A stretch of DNA of 64,000 nucleotides from an uncultured Clostridia bacterium (GTDB lineage Bacteria; Bacillota; Clostridia; TANB77; CAG-508), in NCBI GenBank assembly GCA_944392805.1, contig CALXXZ010000009.1:1-64000 (forward strand), read 5' to 3'. Position numbers and translations under genes: made by a program. Positions within the stretch are counted from its first letter, which is position 1, and each line of letters starts with the position of its first letter. The notes below the pieces were generated by a model that ran no database searches, had not been told where the DNA came from, and saw nothing but the letters and a program-made list of their open reading frames with translations. Of the stretch, positions 37,411 to 46,206 are shown piece by piece.

Positions 37411-38451
37411 ATGAAGAAAAAAATATTATTAGGAATGAGTGGAGGAGTAGACAGTAGTGTATCAGCAGTACTATTACAAGAACAAGGATATGAAGTAATA
37501 GGCGCAACAATGAAGATGTGGGAAGATACCGAAAAAGCTATAGAAGACGCAAAAAAAGTATGTAACAGATTAGGAATAGAACATCATGTAATAGACTGTA
37601 CAGAAAAATTCAGATGTCATGTAATAAATAAATTCATATCAGAATACGAAAATGCCAAAACACCAAATCCATGTGTAGAATGTAATAGATACTTAAAGTT
37701 TGGAGCATTTTATGAAAAAGCAAAAGAATTAGGATGTGAATATGTTGCAACAGGACATTATGCTAAAACAGAATATTCAGAAAAATATAAAAGATATGTT
37801 CTAAAAAAATCAGATGAAGAGAAAAAAGACCAAACATATTTCTTATATTACATACCAAAAGAAGAAATTGAATATATAATTTTTCCGTTACAAAATAGAG
37901 CAAGTAAAGAAGAAACAAGAAAAATTGCCGAAAAAAATGGATTAGAAGTAGCTCATAAGAAAGACAGTCAAGAAATATGTTTTATACCAGATAATGATTA
38001 TCAAAAATTTTTACAAAAATACTCTTCACAAAAACCAAAAGAAGGAAATATAGTCTTAAAAGATGGCACAATATTAGGAAAGCATAAAGGACTAATAAAT
38101 TATACAATAGGACAAAGAAAAGGATTAGGAATATCATATAAAGAACCATTATATGTAATAAAGTTAGATACACAAAAAAATCAAGTAATAGTAGGAACAG
38201 AACAAGACTTATATTCAAAAGAACTAATTGCAAATGAAACAAATTGGCTTGCAATAGATGAATTAAAAGAACCATTAAAATTAAAAGCAAAAGTCAGATA
38301 TAGAGCTAAAGAAGCGGAATGTACAGTATATCCAATAGAAAATGAGCAAGTAAAAGTTATATTTGATGAACCACAAAGAGCTATAACACCAGGGCAATCA
38401 GTAGTGTTTTATGATGAAGACATAGTAGTTGGTGGAGGAAAAATTATATAA
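37411..38451 (+). CDS. mnmA: tRNA-uridine 2-sulfurtransferase
   Basis: 346-residue enzyme that thiolates U34 of Lys, Glu and Gln tRNAs. The PP-loop GMSGGVDSSV near residue 8, the first catalytic Cys in NPCVECNRY and the second in DSQEICFIPD are visible, with KHKGLINYTIGQRKGLG in the tRNA-binding part. TAGGAG precedes the ATG. It is 41 bases after aspS, probably one transcript. Confidence 0.95.
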   Translation: MKKKILLGMSGGVDSSVSAVLLQEQGYEVIGATMKMWEDTEKAIEDAKKVCNRLGIEHHVIDCTEKFRCHVINKFISEYENAKTPNPCVECNRYLKFGAFYEKAKELGCEYVATGHYAKTEYSEKYKRYVLKKSDEEKKDQTYFLYYIPKEEIEYIIFPLQNRASKEETRKIAEKNGLEVAHKKDSQEICFIPDNDYQKFLQKYSSQKPKEGNIVLKDGTILGKHKGLINYTIGQRKGLGISYKEPLYVIKLDTQKNQVIVGTEQDLYSKELIANETNWLAIDELKEPLKLKAKVRYRAKEAECTVYPIENEQVKVIFDEPQRAITPGQSVVFYDEDIVVGGGKII

Positions 38452-38456
38452 AAAGC

Positions 38457-38485
38457 TTTACAAGTAACATAAAATATGATAAAAT
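38457..38485 (+). promoter_or_regulatory. Promoter of the pheST T-box transcript
   Basis: TTTACA-N17-TAAAAT just after mnmA, ending ~10 bases before the start of the T-box stem I region. Confidence 0.6.
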
Positions 38486-38494
38486 ATGAAAAGT

Positions 38495-38747
38495 TAAAGA
38501 TAAAAGCCTATGAAAAAGCAAAGTAGATATATTAAAAAGTATCACAGAGAAAATAGCATAGCTGAGAGCTATTTATACTAAATATATTGAAATTTCACTT
38601 TTGAGGTCTTACTTTGAAACTAAGTAGAAGTAAGCGGTTGTACCGTTAAAACTACAATGAGGTTAATTATAAAAATTAATAAAATTAGGTGGTACCGTGG
38701 ATATATTCGCCCTAACAGACAAAAAGTTTGTTAGGGTTGTTTTTTTA
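38495..38747 (+). promoter_or_regulatory. T-box riboswitch controlling pheS-pheT
   Basis: A ~250-base leader with the T-box core AGGTGGTACCG (38687-38697) that pairs with uncharged tRNA ends, followed by a terminator hairpin CCCTAACA/TGTTAGGG (38710-38736) and a run of T. A likely specifier triplet TTC (Phe) lies at 38594-38596, after GAAAT in the 3' side of the stem I loop. Uncharged tRNA-Phe should stabilise the antiterminator and switch on pheST. Confidence 0.92.
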
Positions 38748-38783
38748 TATAAAGTACCCAAGGAAGAAAAGGAGGAAAGAAAA

Positions 38784-39833
38784 ATGCAAGAACAGATAGC
38801 AAAAATCAAAGAAAATGCATTAGAAGAAATCAAAAAAGTAGAAGACTCTAAAAGCTTAAATGAAGTAAGAGTCAAATACCTAGGAAAAAAAGGAGAATTA
38901 ACACAAGTGCTAAGAGGAATGGGAGCCTTAGCACCAGAAGAAAGACCTAAGATTGGAAGTATAGTAAATGAAGTAAGAAACGAAATAGAAAAAGAGATAG
39001 AAGAAAAAGAGAAAAAATTTGCAGAGAAAGAATTGCAAAAAAAATTAGAAAAAGAAACAATAGATATCACATTGCCATCAACAAAAATAATAAGAGGAAG
39101 TAAACATCCAGTAAATAGAGTAATAGAAGAAATAGAGGACTTATTTGTATCAATGGGATATGATGTAGTCGCAGGACCAGAACTAGAAACTGATGAATTC
39201 TGTTTTGAAAGATTAAACTTACCAAAAGGACATCCAGCAAGAGATATGCAAGATAGTTTCTATATAACAAATGAATATTTATTAAGAACACAAACATCAT
39301 CAGTACAAGCAAGAACAATGCTTGCAAATGAAGAAAAAACACCAATAAGAATGATATGTGCAGGAAAAACATATAGAAGAGAAGATGATGCAACACATTC
39401 ACATCAATTCGGTCAAGTAGAAGGATTAGTAATAGACAAAAAAGACAGAAATGTATCATTAGCAGACTTAAAAGGTACATTAGAAGTATTTGTTAAAAAA
39501 CTAATAGGAAAAAACTGTGAATTACGTTTCAGACCAAGTTATTTCCCATTCACAGAACCATCATATGAAGTAGATGTAAGTTGTTTCAAATGTGGTGGAA
39601 AAGGATGTAATTTGTGTAAACAAACTGGATGGATAGAAGTATTAGGAAGCGGAATGGTACATCCAAATGTATTAAAAATGAATGGATATGACCCAGAAGA
39701 ATACGGAGGATTTGCATTTGGAACAGGATTAGAAAGACTAGCAATGTTCAAATATGGAATACCAGATATGAGATATTTGTATGCAAATGATATACGTTTC
39801 TTAAAACAATTTGACAGAAAGGATGAGGAATAA
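38784..39833 (+). CDS. pheS: Phenylalanyl-tRNA synthetase, alpha subunit
   Basis: 349-residue catalytic subunit. An N-terminal coiled coil (about 1-90) binds tRNA; class II motifs follow, with [28 protein letters not shown] and [15 protein letters not shown] cysteine-rich [17 protein letters not shown] insert is the usual PheS element. A longer frame opens at 38697, inside the T-box terminator; AAGGAGG before the ATG at 38784 marks the real start. The stop overlaps the pheT start by one base. Confidence 0.96.
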   Translation: MQEQIAKIKENALEEIKKVEDSKSLNEVRVKYLGKKGELTQVLRGMGALAPEERPKIGSIVNEVRNEIEKEIEEKEKKFAEKELQKKLEKETIDITLPSTKIIRGSKHPVNRVIEEIEDLFVSMGYDVVAGPELETDEFCFERLNLPKGHPARDMQDSFYITNEYLLRTQTSSVQARTMLANEEKTPIRMICAGKTYRREDDATHSHQFGQVEGLVIDKKDRNVSLADLKGTLEVFVKKLIGKNCELRFRPSYFPFTEPSYEVDVSCFKCGGKGCNLCKQTGWIEVLGSGMVHPNVLKMNGYDPEEYGGFAFGTGLERLAMFKYGIPDMRYLYANDIRFLKQFDRKDEE

Positions 39834-42193
39834 TGAAATTAAGTAAAAATTTTGTAAAAGACTATGTAGATATAGATGTAGACTTAAAAACACTTGCTGA
39901 AGATATGACAAGTGTAGGAAATGAATATGATTCAGCAGAAAAACTAATAAATGCTACAAAATTAGTAATAGGTGAAATCATAGAATGTAAAGACCACCCG
40001 GACTCAGACCATTTACATCTATGTAAAGTAAATATTGGAACAGAAGTACTAGATATAGTATGTGGAGCTCCAAATGCAAGAAAAGGAATAAAAGTAATAG
40101 TAGCACAAGACGGAGCAATACTTCCAGGAAAAACAATAAAAAAAGGAATGATAAGAGGTCAAGAATCAAATGGAATGTTATGTTCTATTGAGGAACTAGG
40201 ATTAGAAAGTAAATTCTTAAAACCAGAAGATAAAGAAGGAATAGCAGAATTAGGAGAAGATGCAGTTGTTGGAGAAGACCCAATAAAATATCTAGGATTA
40301 GATGATGAAGTAATAGATTTTGAACTAACAGCAAATAGAGGAGATTTATTAAGTATATTAGGAATGGCATATGAAATAGGAGCAATATATGATAAGCCAG
40401 TAAAAGAAGTAGATTTGAGCCATAAAGAAAGTGGAGAAGATATAAATAAAACATTTAAAACTGAAGTAAAAACAGAAAACTGTAAATTACTATTAGTAAA
40501 AAAAGTAGAAGGAGTAAAAATAAAAGAAAGTCCAGACTTCATAAAAAATAGATTAATAGCATCAGGAATAAGACCAATAAACAATGTAGTAGATATTAGT
40601 AACTATGTAATGTTAGAATTAGGTCAACCATTACATTTCTATGATGCAGATAGATTAGGAAATAAACTAGTAGTAAGAATGGCAGAAGAAGGAGAAAAAC
40701 TAACAACACTAGATAATATAGAAAGAACATTAAGTAAAGATGATATAGTAATAGCTGATAACACACATGGAGTAGGTTTAGCAGGAGTAATGGGAGGACT
40801 AGAAACAGAAGTAGAAGATGATACAAAAAATGTAATAATAGAATCAGCAATATTTGACTCTGTAAAAATAAGACTAACATCTAAAAAAATCTTAAGAAGT
40901 GAAGCAAGTAACAGATTTGAAAAAGGTCTAGATCCTAAAAGAACATATATGGCAATAGAAAGTGCTTGTAAATTACTAGAAAAATATGCAGATGGAAAAG
41001 TAGTTACTGGAACAGTTGTATATGACAAAACAGATGTAAAAGATAAAGAAATAGAAATAACTTTCAAAAATATAAATGATGTACTAGGAACAGTAATTCC
41101 AAATGAAGAAATCTTAAATGTATTTAGAAAATTAGGATTTACATATACATCAGATGACAAAAAAGCAATTGTAAAAGTACCATCAAGAAGACTAGATATT
41201 TCAATAAAAGAAGACTTAATAGAAGAAGTAAGTCGTATTTATGGGGTAGATAATATTGAAGGAAAACTGCCAGTAGTTCCAATGAAACAAGGAAGTTATG
41301 ACAAAACTACAAGAGAAATAAGAAATAAAATGATTTCATTAGGATTAAGTGAAACTTTATCATATATTTTAATAAATGATAAAGAAGTAAAAGGTTATAC
41401 TCTAGATGAATTCGAAGAATTACGTTTATTAGACCCTATTACAGAAGATAGGAACACATTAAGATATAGTATGATTCCTTCATTATATAAAATTTATGAA
41501 TATAATAATGCGAGAAATCAAAAAGATGTATCAATATTTGAAATAGGAAAAGGATTTTATAAAAAAGGAGAAAAATACGGAGAAGATACAAAACTATGTG
41601 TATTAATGAGTGGAAAATATTCATTAGGGCTAACAAATCAAAATGTGGACTTTTATGTAATTAAAGGTGTTGCAGAAGAAATACTTGAATATCTTGGATA
41701 TGCAAACAGATATAGTTTTATGAAAAAAGAAATGCCTAAAGAATTACATCCAGGTCAAAGTGCATATATCAATGTAAATGGAACAGATGTAGGAATTATA
41801 GGAAAAATTCATCCAAATATAACAAAAGAAGATATATTTGTACTAGAAATTAATTTAGATGAATTATTCCAAAAGAAAGTTGGAAAAATGAAATATAAAG
41901 AAATTTCAAAATTTCCAAATGTAAAAAAAGATGTTGCATTTGTAGTTGATAAAAAATTAACTTCAAAAGAGATTGAAAAAGTAATTAAGAGCGCAGGTGG
42001 AAGCCTACTTACAGATATAGAAGTATTTGATGTTTATACAGGTTCTAATTTAGATGAAAATAAAAAATCTATTGCATATGCATTGACTTTTGAAGACATT
42101 AAGAAAACTTTAACTGATGAAGAGATTAATGCTTTATTAGAAAAAATTATAGATACAGTTTGTAAAAAATGTAATGCAGAGATTAGAAAATAG
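39833..42193 (+). CDS. pheT: Phenylalanyl-tRNA synthetase, beta subunit
   Basis: 786 residues, normal for PheT. It has an N-terminal EMAP/OB tRNA-binding domain (CKDHPDSDHLHLCKVNIG), B3/B4 editing domain (NVVDISNYVMLELGQPLHFYD; VMGG), B5, and a C-terminal FDX-ACB anticodon-binding domain (ISKFPNVKKDVAFVVD). It forms an alpha2-beta2 enzyme with PheS and edits Tyr mischarging. Translation is coupled through the TAATG overlap. Confidence 0.96.
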   Translation: MKLSKNFVKDYVDIDVDLKTLAEDMTSVGNEYDSAEKLINATKLVIGEIIECKDHPDSDHLHLCKVNIGTEVLDIVCGAPNARKGIKVIVAQDGAILPGKTIKKGMIRGQESNGMLCSIEELGLESKFLKPEDKEGIAELGEDAVVGEDPIKYLGLDDEVIDFELTANRGDLLSILGMAYEIGAIYDKPVKEVDLSHKESGEDINKTFKTEVKTENCKLLLVKKVEGVKIKESPDFIKNRLIASGIRPINNVVDISNYVMLELGQPLHFYDADRLGNKLVVRMAEEGEKLTTLDNIERTLSKDDIVIADNTHGVGLAGVMGGLETEVEDDTKNVIIESAIFDSVKIRLTSKKILRSEASNRFEKGLDPKRTYMAIESACKLLEKYADGKVVTGTVVYDKTDVKDKEIEITFKNINDVLGTVIPNEEILNVFRKLGFTYTSDDKKAIVKVPSRRLDISIKEDLIEEVSRIYGVDNIEGKLPVVPMKQGSYDKTTREIRNKMISLGLSETLSYILINDKEVKGYTLDEFEELRLLDPITEDRNTLRYSMIPSLYKIYEYNNARNQKDVSIFEIGKGFYKKGEKYGEDTKLCVLMSGKYSLGLTNQNVDFYVIKGVAEEILEYLGYANRYSFMKKEMPKELHPGQSAYINVNGTDVGIIGKIHPNITKEDIFVLEINLDELFQKKVGKMKYKEISKFPNVKKDVAFVVDKKLTSKEIEKVIKSAGGSLLTDIEVFDVYTGSNLDENKKSIAYALTFEDIKKTLTDEEINALLEKIIDTVCKKCNAEIRK

Positions 42194-42204
42194 TAATATT
42201 ATAT

Positions 42205-42233
42205 TTGCTAAAAAATAAAAAACATGTTATAAT
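42205..42233 (+). promoter_or_regulatory. Promoter of the 108-residue gene
   Basis: TTGCTA-N17-TATAAT, 47 bases before the TTG start at 42280. Confidence 0.65.
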
Positions 42234-42279
42234 ATATGAGAATATTTTTTAAAACCTAATTAACAGGAGGATTTAGGCA

Positions 42280-42606
42280 TTGGAAGAATTATGGGTAGAA
42301 GAGAAAGGAAAATTTTTTGTAGTCGAATTAGATGAAATCGAGTACAATGTTCCAAAAGAAAAGGTCAATAAAGTGGCTGATGCATGGCGGAATATTGAAC
42401 CTGAACAGGTCGCAGAAATGTGGGCTATCATAAAGTCCATAGAAGAGACAGAAAGACATTTTAAAATGTCTTGGAGAAGGTTCGAAAGAGAATATGGTTC
42501 AATTCTTCAACTGGTTGGACCAGAAGTCATGATTGCATATATGATAGATAACGCTGGTCGTAAACTATTAGAACCAGAAAAGATTTATGACGACATAAGA
42601 AATTAA
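42280..42606 (+). CDS. Hypothetical 108-residue protein with atypical codon use
   Basis: Acidic, helical protein (WRNIEPEQVAEMWAIIKSIEE; FEREYGSILQLVGPEVMIAYMID), with no membrane segment. Start is TTG after AGGAGG; promoter and terminator are its own. Codons such as CGG, GTC, CTG and TCC are used more than in neighbouring genes, hinting at a foreign origin or special expression. No family recognised. The next small gene (42798) and the one at 50047 share this style. Confidence 0.7.
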   Translation: MEELWVEEKGKFFVVELDEIEYNVPKEKVNKVADAWRNIEPEQVAEMWAIIKSIEETERHFKMSWRRFEREYGSILQLVGPEVMIAYMIDNAGRKLLEPEKIYDDIRN

Positions 42607-42623
42607 TAACCTTTCTAAAAGAC

Positions 42624-42648
42624 GGCTCCACTGTAGTGGAGCCTTTTT
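42624..42648 (+). terminator. Terminator of the 108-residue gene
   Basis: GGCTCCAC/GTGGAGCC stem followed by TTTTT. Confidence 0.9.
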
Positions 42649-42696
42649 ATGCAAAAAAAAGATTTGCATAATTCAGAGATTAGAAAATAAGTAACA

Positions 42697-42725
42697 TTGA
42701 AAAAATAAGTTAAAAGTGGTATAAT
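42697..42725 (+). promoter_or_regulatory. Promoter of the 53-residue gene
   Basis: TTGAAA-N17-TATAAT, 73 bases before the ATG at 42798. Confidence 0.65.
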
Positions 42726-42797
42726 TATAATAGATTTGCTAATATAGTAAATTTAGAAACAACAAATTTTGAATAACAAAATTGGAGGTAAACTATT

Positions 42798-42959
42798 ATG
42801 ATTAATACCAGACAGTACATTCTACTCGACAACAGAGGATTTGACAAAAAGAGCGATGCATATGACCACATCCGGATTTGGTACGGACATATGAGTGGCG
42901 TGACCACATACTATGATAATGGTTTGTGGTACATCGTCCAGAGCAAAGCTCTAATGTAA
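42798..42959 (+). CDS. Hypothetical 53-residue protein
   Basis: Short gene (MINTRQYILLDNRGFDKK to YIVQSKALM) with TGGAGG nine bases before the ATG, its own promoter and a strong terminator. Rich in Tyr, Trp and Asp; it could be a small beta-rich domain. Codons such as CTC, GAC, CGG, GTC and ACC are unlike those of the surrounding AT-rich genes. No family recognised. Confidence 0.65.
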   Translation: MINTRQYILLDNRGFDKKSDAYDHIRIWYGHMSGVTTYYDNGLWYIVQSKALM

Positions 42960-42988
42960 GAAGTGTAATAGTGACGTTATGAAGAGAG

Positions 42989-43022
42989 TAGAGAGGAAAA
43001 GCGATTGCTTTCCTCTCTATTC
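42989..43022 (+). terminator. Terminator of the 53-residue gene
   Basis: Stem TAGAGAGGAAAAGC/GCTTTCCTCTCTA with one bulged A, then TTCTCGTT. Confidence 0.8.
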
Positions 43023-43103
43023 TCGTTAAAAAATATTTAATAGTTGCAAAACATAGGCCCTAACAAAACCACATATTGATATTAATTTGTGAATAAAAAC
43101 TTA

Positions 43104-43155
43104 TATGTAAAAGATTTACATAAAGCTTGCATAAAAAGAAAAAATATGATATAAT
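43104..43155 (+). promoter_or_regulatory. Promoter and possible operator of the deaminase-like gene
   Basis: TTGCAT (43127-43132)-N17-TATAAT (43150-43155). A perfect 8-bp inverted repeat TATGTAAA-AGA-TTTACATA (43104-43122) lies just before the -35 box and could bind an activator or repressor. Confidence 0.55.
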
Positions 43156-43194
43156 ATTGTTTAATATTTTTTTAAAATAAAAGAGGAGGAAAAA

Positions 43195-45720
43195 ATGGAA
43201 GAATTAAAATATTTTAACAGATTTTATTTAGACAAAGAAAAAGACATAATAGTAAATTTATATAAAAATGAAGAAGATGAAATTACATACATTTTAGAAA
43301 CTCCAAATCATAACACAGGAAACTTAATAACAAACTTAGCAAAAATATGTGGCTTAGAAACTGTAAAAAATGAAAAAGATATGAAAATAATAACAGGAAA
43401 GATACCTGCAAGCATAAATAGTGATAATGAAGAAGTATATATATTTAGATTAGGTGGAATAAAAATAGCAAACATATATGAAAACAGGATAGAAATAAAA
43501 GCAAAAATACCAGCAATAACAAAAACACTAATGTCACAAACAAAAAACTATAAATTACCAATAGAAAAAACGATTGTAAAAACATATATATTAAAAAAAT
43601 CAAAATTCAGAACAGATTTGCATACACATGCAAATGCAAATTTAACACCAGACTGTTTAATAGCATTAGGAATAGTTCATCAAGTCAAATATCCTTTATA
43701 TTATATCAAAAAAATAAATTTAAAATTAACTAAAAAACAAGAAGAAAAAATATACAAACAAAGAGAAGAAGTAGAAAAACAATTCAAAGATTCTCCATTA
43801 CAAGGAAAATATTTAACAAGAAAAATAGATGACAACACATTTATAAATTTCGCGGATTTAATATTAAACAATTTAGAAAATGCCCTATATAATATAGAAA
43901 AAATAAGAACAAGTTTAGTAATAATAAAAGATGGACAAGCAGTATTCACAAACTTAGAGAAATGTTATATTTACAGATATGTATTTGCAAAAGGAAAATC
44001 ATCAGAAGAAAAAATTGAACTAAAAAAAGAATTAATAGAAAAAATACCAGACAATGACATACAAGAAGTAGTATTTCAGATGTTAGAAGATAAAAAAGAA
44101 AATAGCCCATATAAAAACAATACATTAAGACAAGATAAACTTTTATGGACTGCAAGACAATATCAAAAACAAGGCATAAAATATGTAGAAATAGCAGATA
44201 CAGAATTAGCAAAAATGGGAGAACCTGCTATAAAATTATTAGAAGAAGTTCATGAAATATTTCCACAAATAGAAAAAGAAACTGGAGTAAAAATCAGATA
44301 CTTATTTGCAATAAGAAGAATACCGTTAACAATAATAAAAGACCAAAAAACAAGTAATAAATATTTAAGAGAGAATATAAATGTATTAAAAGCAGTAGCG
44401 AAAAGCCCATATGTTGTAGGAAGTGACTTCATAGGAGAAGAAATAAATGATATTGAAGAATTACAACCTACAATAAAAGAAATTGTAAAATATGTTAATG
44501 AAGAAGACAAAGATTTCACAATAAGAATACATGCAGGAGAAAATGATAGCTTAAGAGATAATGTAAGAAAATCAATATTATGTGTAAAAGAAGCAGTAGA
44601 AAAAGGACAACAAATGCCACAAATTAGAATAGGACATGGGTTATATTCAGAAAATCTAAACACACAAGCAGGACAAGAATTAATGGAATTAATGAACGAA
44701 ACAGGTATTATTATAGAATTCCAATTAACATCAAATGTAAGATTAAATAATATTGGAGACTTAAGCAATCATCCAATTAAAAAATTCTTAGAAAATGGTG
44801 TAAAATGTGTACAAGGAACTGACGGATGTGGTATGTATGGTTCAGATACATTTGATGAACAACTAGCACTTCAAAATCTATTAGGCTTAGAAGATACAGA
44901 TTTTGAGAAAATGAGAAAAGTTGAAGATAAAGTTATAGAAAAAGCTGAAAGATATTTTGAAGAAAAAAGTAAAAAATTCAAAGAATTTTTAGGAAATAAA
45001 ACAATGAGAGAAGCAATATTAGAATTAGAAGAAAAAAACATGAAAGAGACTGAAGGACAAGGAGAACTAAGAATTGCAACTAATTTAGAAACTGAAAAAG
45101 AATTAAAACAAAAAATAAAAGAACTTCCAACTGATAAAGTACCAGTAATAATTGCTGGAGGAAGCTTTAATACAAAAGGTAGAGAAACTTTTGCATCAGA
45201 AGAAGGAATAAAAGTATTAAAAGAATTCATGAAAAATGTAGATAATAATAATGTTTATTTTGTAATTGGACATAAAATGCAAGGATATGAGAAAGCAATA
45301 ATAGACATTTCTAAAGAATTAAATAAAAAATTCGAAATAGATGCAATTGTTCCTAAAATGGTTACTGAAAAAGTAAAAAACAGATTATTAGATGAAAATA
45401 TAGATGGAATACGTGTTTCTACAGAGTCAGAAGAATTAGGAATTTATAAAAGCTTCAATTATGAAATATTTGAAAGAAGAAAAGCAATAGTAATTGCATT
45501 TGATGGAAATTCTCCTGTTTCAAATTTAGTTCAAGAAGCTAAAAACGGAAAAGGTAAATCTAAAATATATGTAAATGGAGAAAATCATTTATTAAAAGAA
45601 AAAGCAGAAATGTTAGAAGGTTATGTTGTTCCATTTGAAATGCAAGATAATATAGTTGAAAGAATTATTGAGGATAATCCTGAAATTTCAAATAAAATAT
45701 ATAAAAAATTCACAATTTAA
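43195..45720 (+). CDS. Adenosine-deaminase-like amidohydrolase fused to a SLOG-like domain
   Basis: 841 residues in three parts. An N-terminal ~135-residue region is of unknown type. The amidohydrolase barrel (about 140-620) carries adenosine-deaminase signatures: DLHTHAN (His143, His145), IRIHAGE (His446, Glu449), RIGHG (His481) and QGTDGCG (Asp543). In true adenosine deaminases the last motif has two adjacent aspartates; here the second is Gly544, so the substrate may differ. The C-terminal ~190 residues (VPVIIAGGSFN near 648; FVIGHKM; FERRKAIVIAFDG) look like a SLOG/LOG-type Rossmann nucleotide-binding domain. AGAGGAGG precedes the ATG. It stands alone with its own promoter. A defence or nucleotide-signalling role is possible but not shown; no RADAR-type ATPase partner lies nearby. 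Confidence 0.75.
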   Translation: MEELKYFNRFYLDKEKDIIVNLYKNEEDEITYILETPNHNTGNLITNLAKICGLETVKNEKDMKIITGKIPASINSDNEEVYIFRLGGIKIANIYENRIEIKAKIPAITKTLMSQTKNYKLPIEKTIVKTYILKKSKFRTDLHTHANANLTPDCLIALGIVHQVKYPLYYIKKINLKLTKKQEEKIYKQREEVEKQFKDSPLQGKYLTRKIDDNTFINFADLILNNLENALYNIEKIRTSLVIIKDGQAVFTNLEKCYIYRYVFAKGKSSEEKIELKKELIEKIPDNDIQEVVFQMLEDKKENSPYKNNTLRQDKLLWTARQYQKQGIKYVEIADTELAKMGEPAIKLLEEVHEIFPQIEKETGVKIRYLFAIRRIPLTIIKDQKTSNKYLRENINVLKAVAKSPYVVGSDFIGEEINDIEELQPTIKEIVKYVNEEDKDFTIRIHAGENDSLRDNVRKSILCVKEAVEKGQQMPQIRIGHGLYSENLNTQAGQELMELMNETGIIIEFQLTSNVRLNNIGDLSNHPIKKFLENGVKCVQGTDGCGMYGSDTFDEQLALQNLLGLEDTDFEKMRKVEDKVIEKAERYFEEKSKKFKEFLGNKTMREAILELEEKNMKETEGQGELRIATNLETEKELKQKIKELPTDKVPVIIAGGSFNTKGRETFASEEGIKVLKEFMKNVDNNNVYFVIGHKMQGYEKAIIDISKELNKKFEIDAIVPKMVTEKVKNRLLDENIDGIRVSTESEELGIYKSFNYEIFERRKAIVIAFDGNSPVSNLVQEAKNGKGKSKIYVNGENHLLKEKAEMLEGYVVPFEMQDNIVERIIEDNPEISNKIYKKFTI

Positions 45721-45741
45721 TAAGAAAATTCCTCAAAACAC

Positions 45742-45770
45742 TTGACAAATTAACAAAAAAGGTGTAAAGT
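45742..45770 (+). promoter_or_regulatory. Promoter of the ylxM-ffh operon, overlapping the preceding terminator
   Basis: TTGACA-N17-TAAAGT. The -10 region lies within the stem of the terminator at 45757-45790. Confidence 0.5.
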
Positions 45771-45795
45771 ATATAAGCATTACACCTTTTATTTT
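45757..45795 (+). terminator. Terminator of the deaminase-like gene
   Basis: 11-bp stem AAAAGGTGTAA/TTACACCTTTT with a 12-base loop, then ATTTTATTATT. Confidence 0.8.
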
Positions 45796-45837
45796 ATTAT
45801 TAAAAAGGAAAATGCGAAAATGAAAGAGGTAGTAGAA

Positions 45838-46185
45838 ATGGAAAAAAACGTAGAGATAAGTATGTTATGGCAAATATATGGAGAGTTATTAACAGAAAAG
45901 CAAAAACAATTCATAGACTACTACTATAATAATGATTTATCTTTATCAGAAATTGCAGAAAACGAAAATATCACGAGACAAGCAGTAAGAGATATCATCA
46001 AAAAGGGGGAAAGAAAACTTTTCGAATATGAAGAAAAGCTATTGTTTATGAGAAAGACAATGAATCAAGAAAAACAGATACAACACATTTTAATCAATTT
46101 AAACAAGATTGAAAAAGACACACCAGATAAACAAATAACGAGCATATTGGAACAAGTAAAAAAAGAATTAAATTGTTTAGTATAA
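45838..46185 (+). CDS. ylxM: YlxM-type helix-turn-helix protein
   Basis: 115 residues with a sigma-70 region-4-like HTH (LTEKQKQFIDYYYNNDLSLS; ENENITRQAVRDIIKKGE). YlxM proteins accompany ffh and are thought to influence SRP assembly. An ATG at 45820 is in frame, but AGAGG sits eight bases before the ATG at 45838 and the family sequence starts there. ffh follows 21 bases later. Confidence 0.9.
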   Translation: MEKNVEISMLWQIYGELLTEKQKQFIDYYYNNDLSLSEIAENENITRQAVRDIIKKGERKLFEYEEKLLFMRKTMNQEKQIQHILINLNKIEKDTPDKQITSILEQVKKELNCLV

Positions 46186-46206
46186 ACAAAAGAATAGGAG
46201 GAAAGA

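Noticed and set aside
38697..38783. Upstream extension of pheS starting with GTG at 38697
   Set aside because: It lies inside the T-box core and terminator; a clean AAGGAGG precedes the ATG at 38784.
43195..45720. Complete RADAR defence system
   Set aside because: A deaminase-like gene is present, but no RdrA-type ATPase or accessory membrane protein lies nearby and one key Asp is missing.
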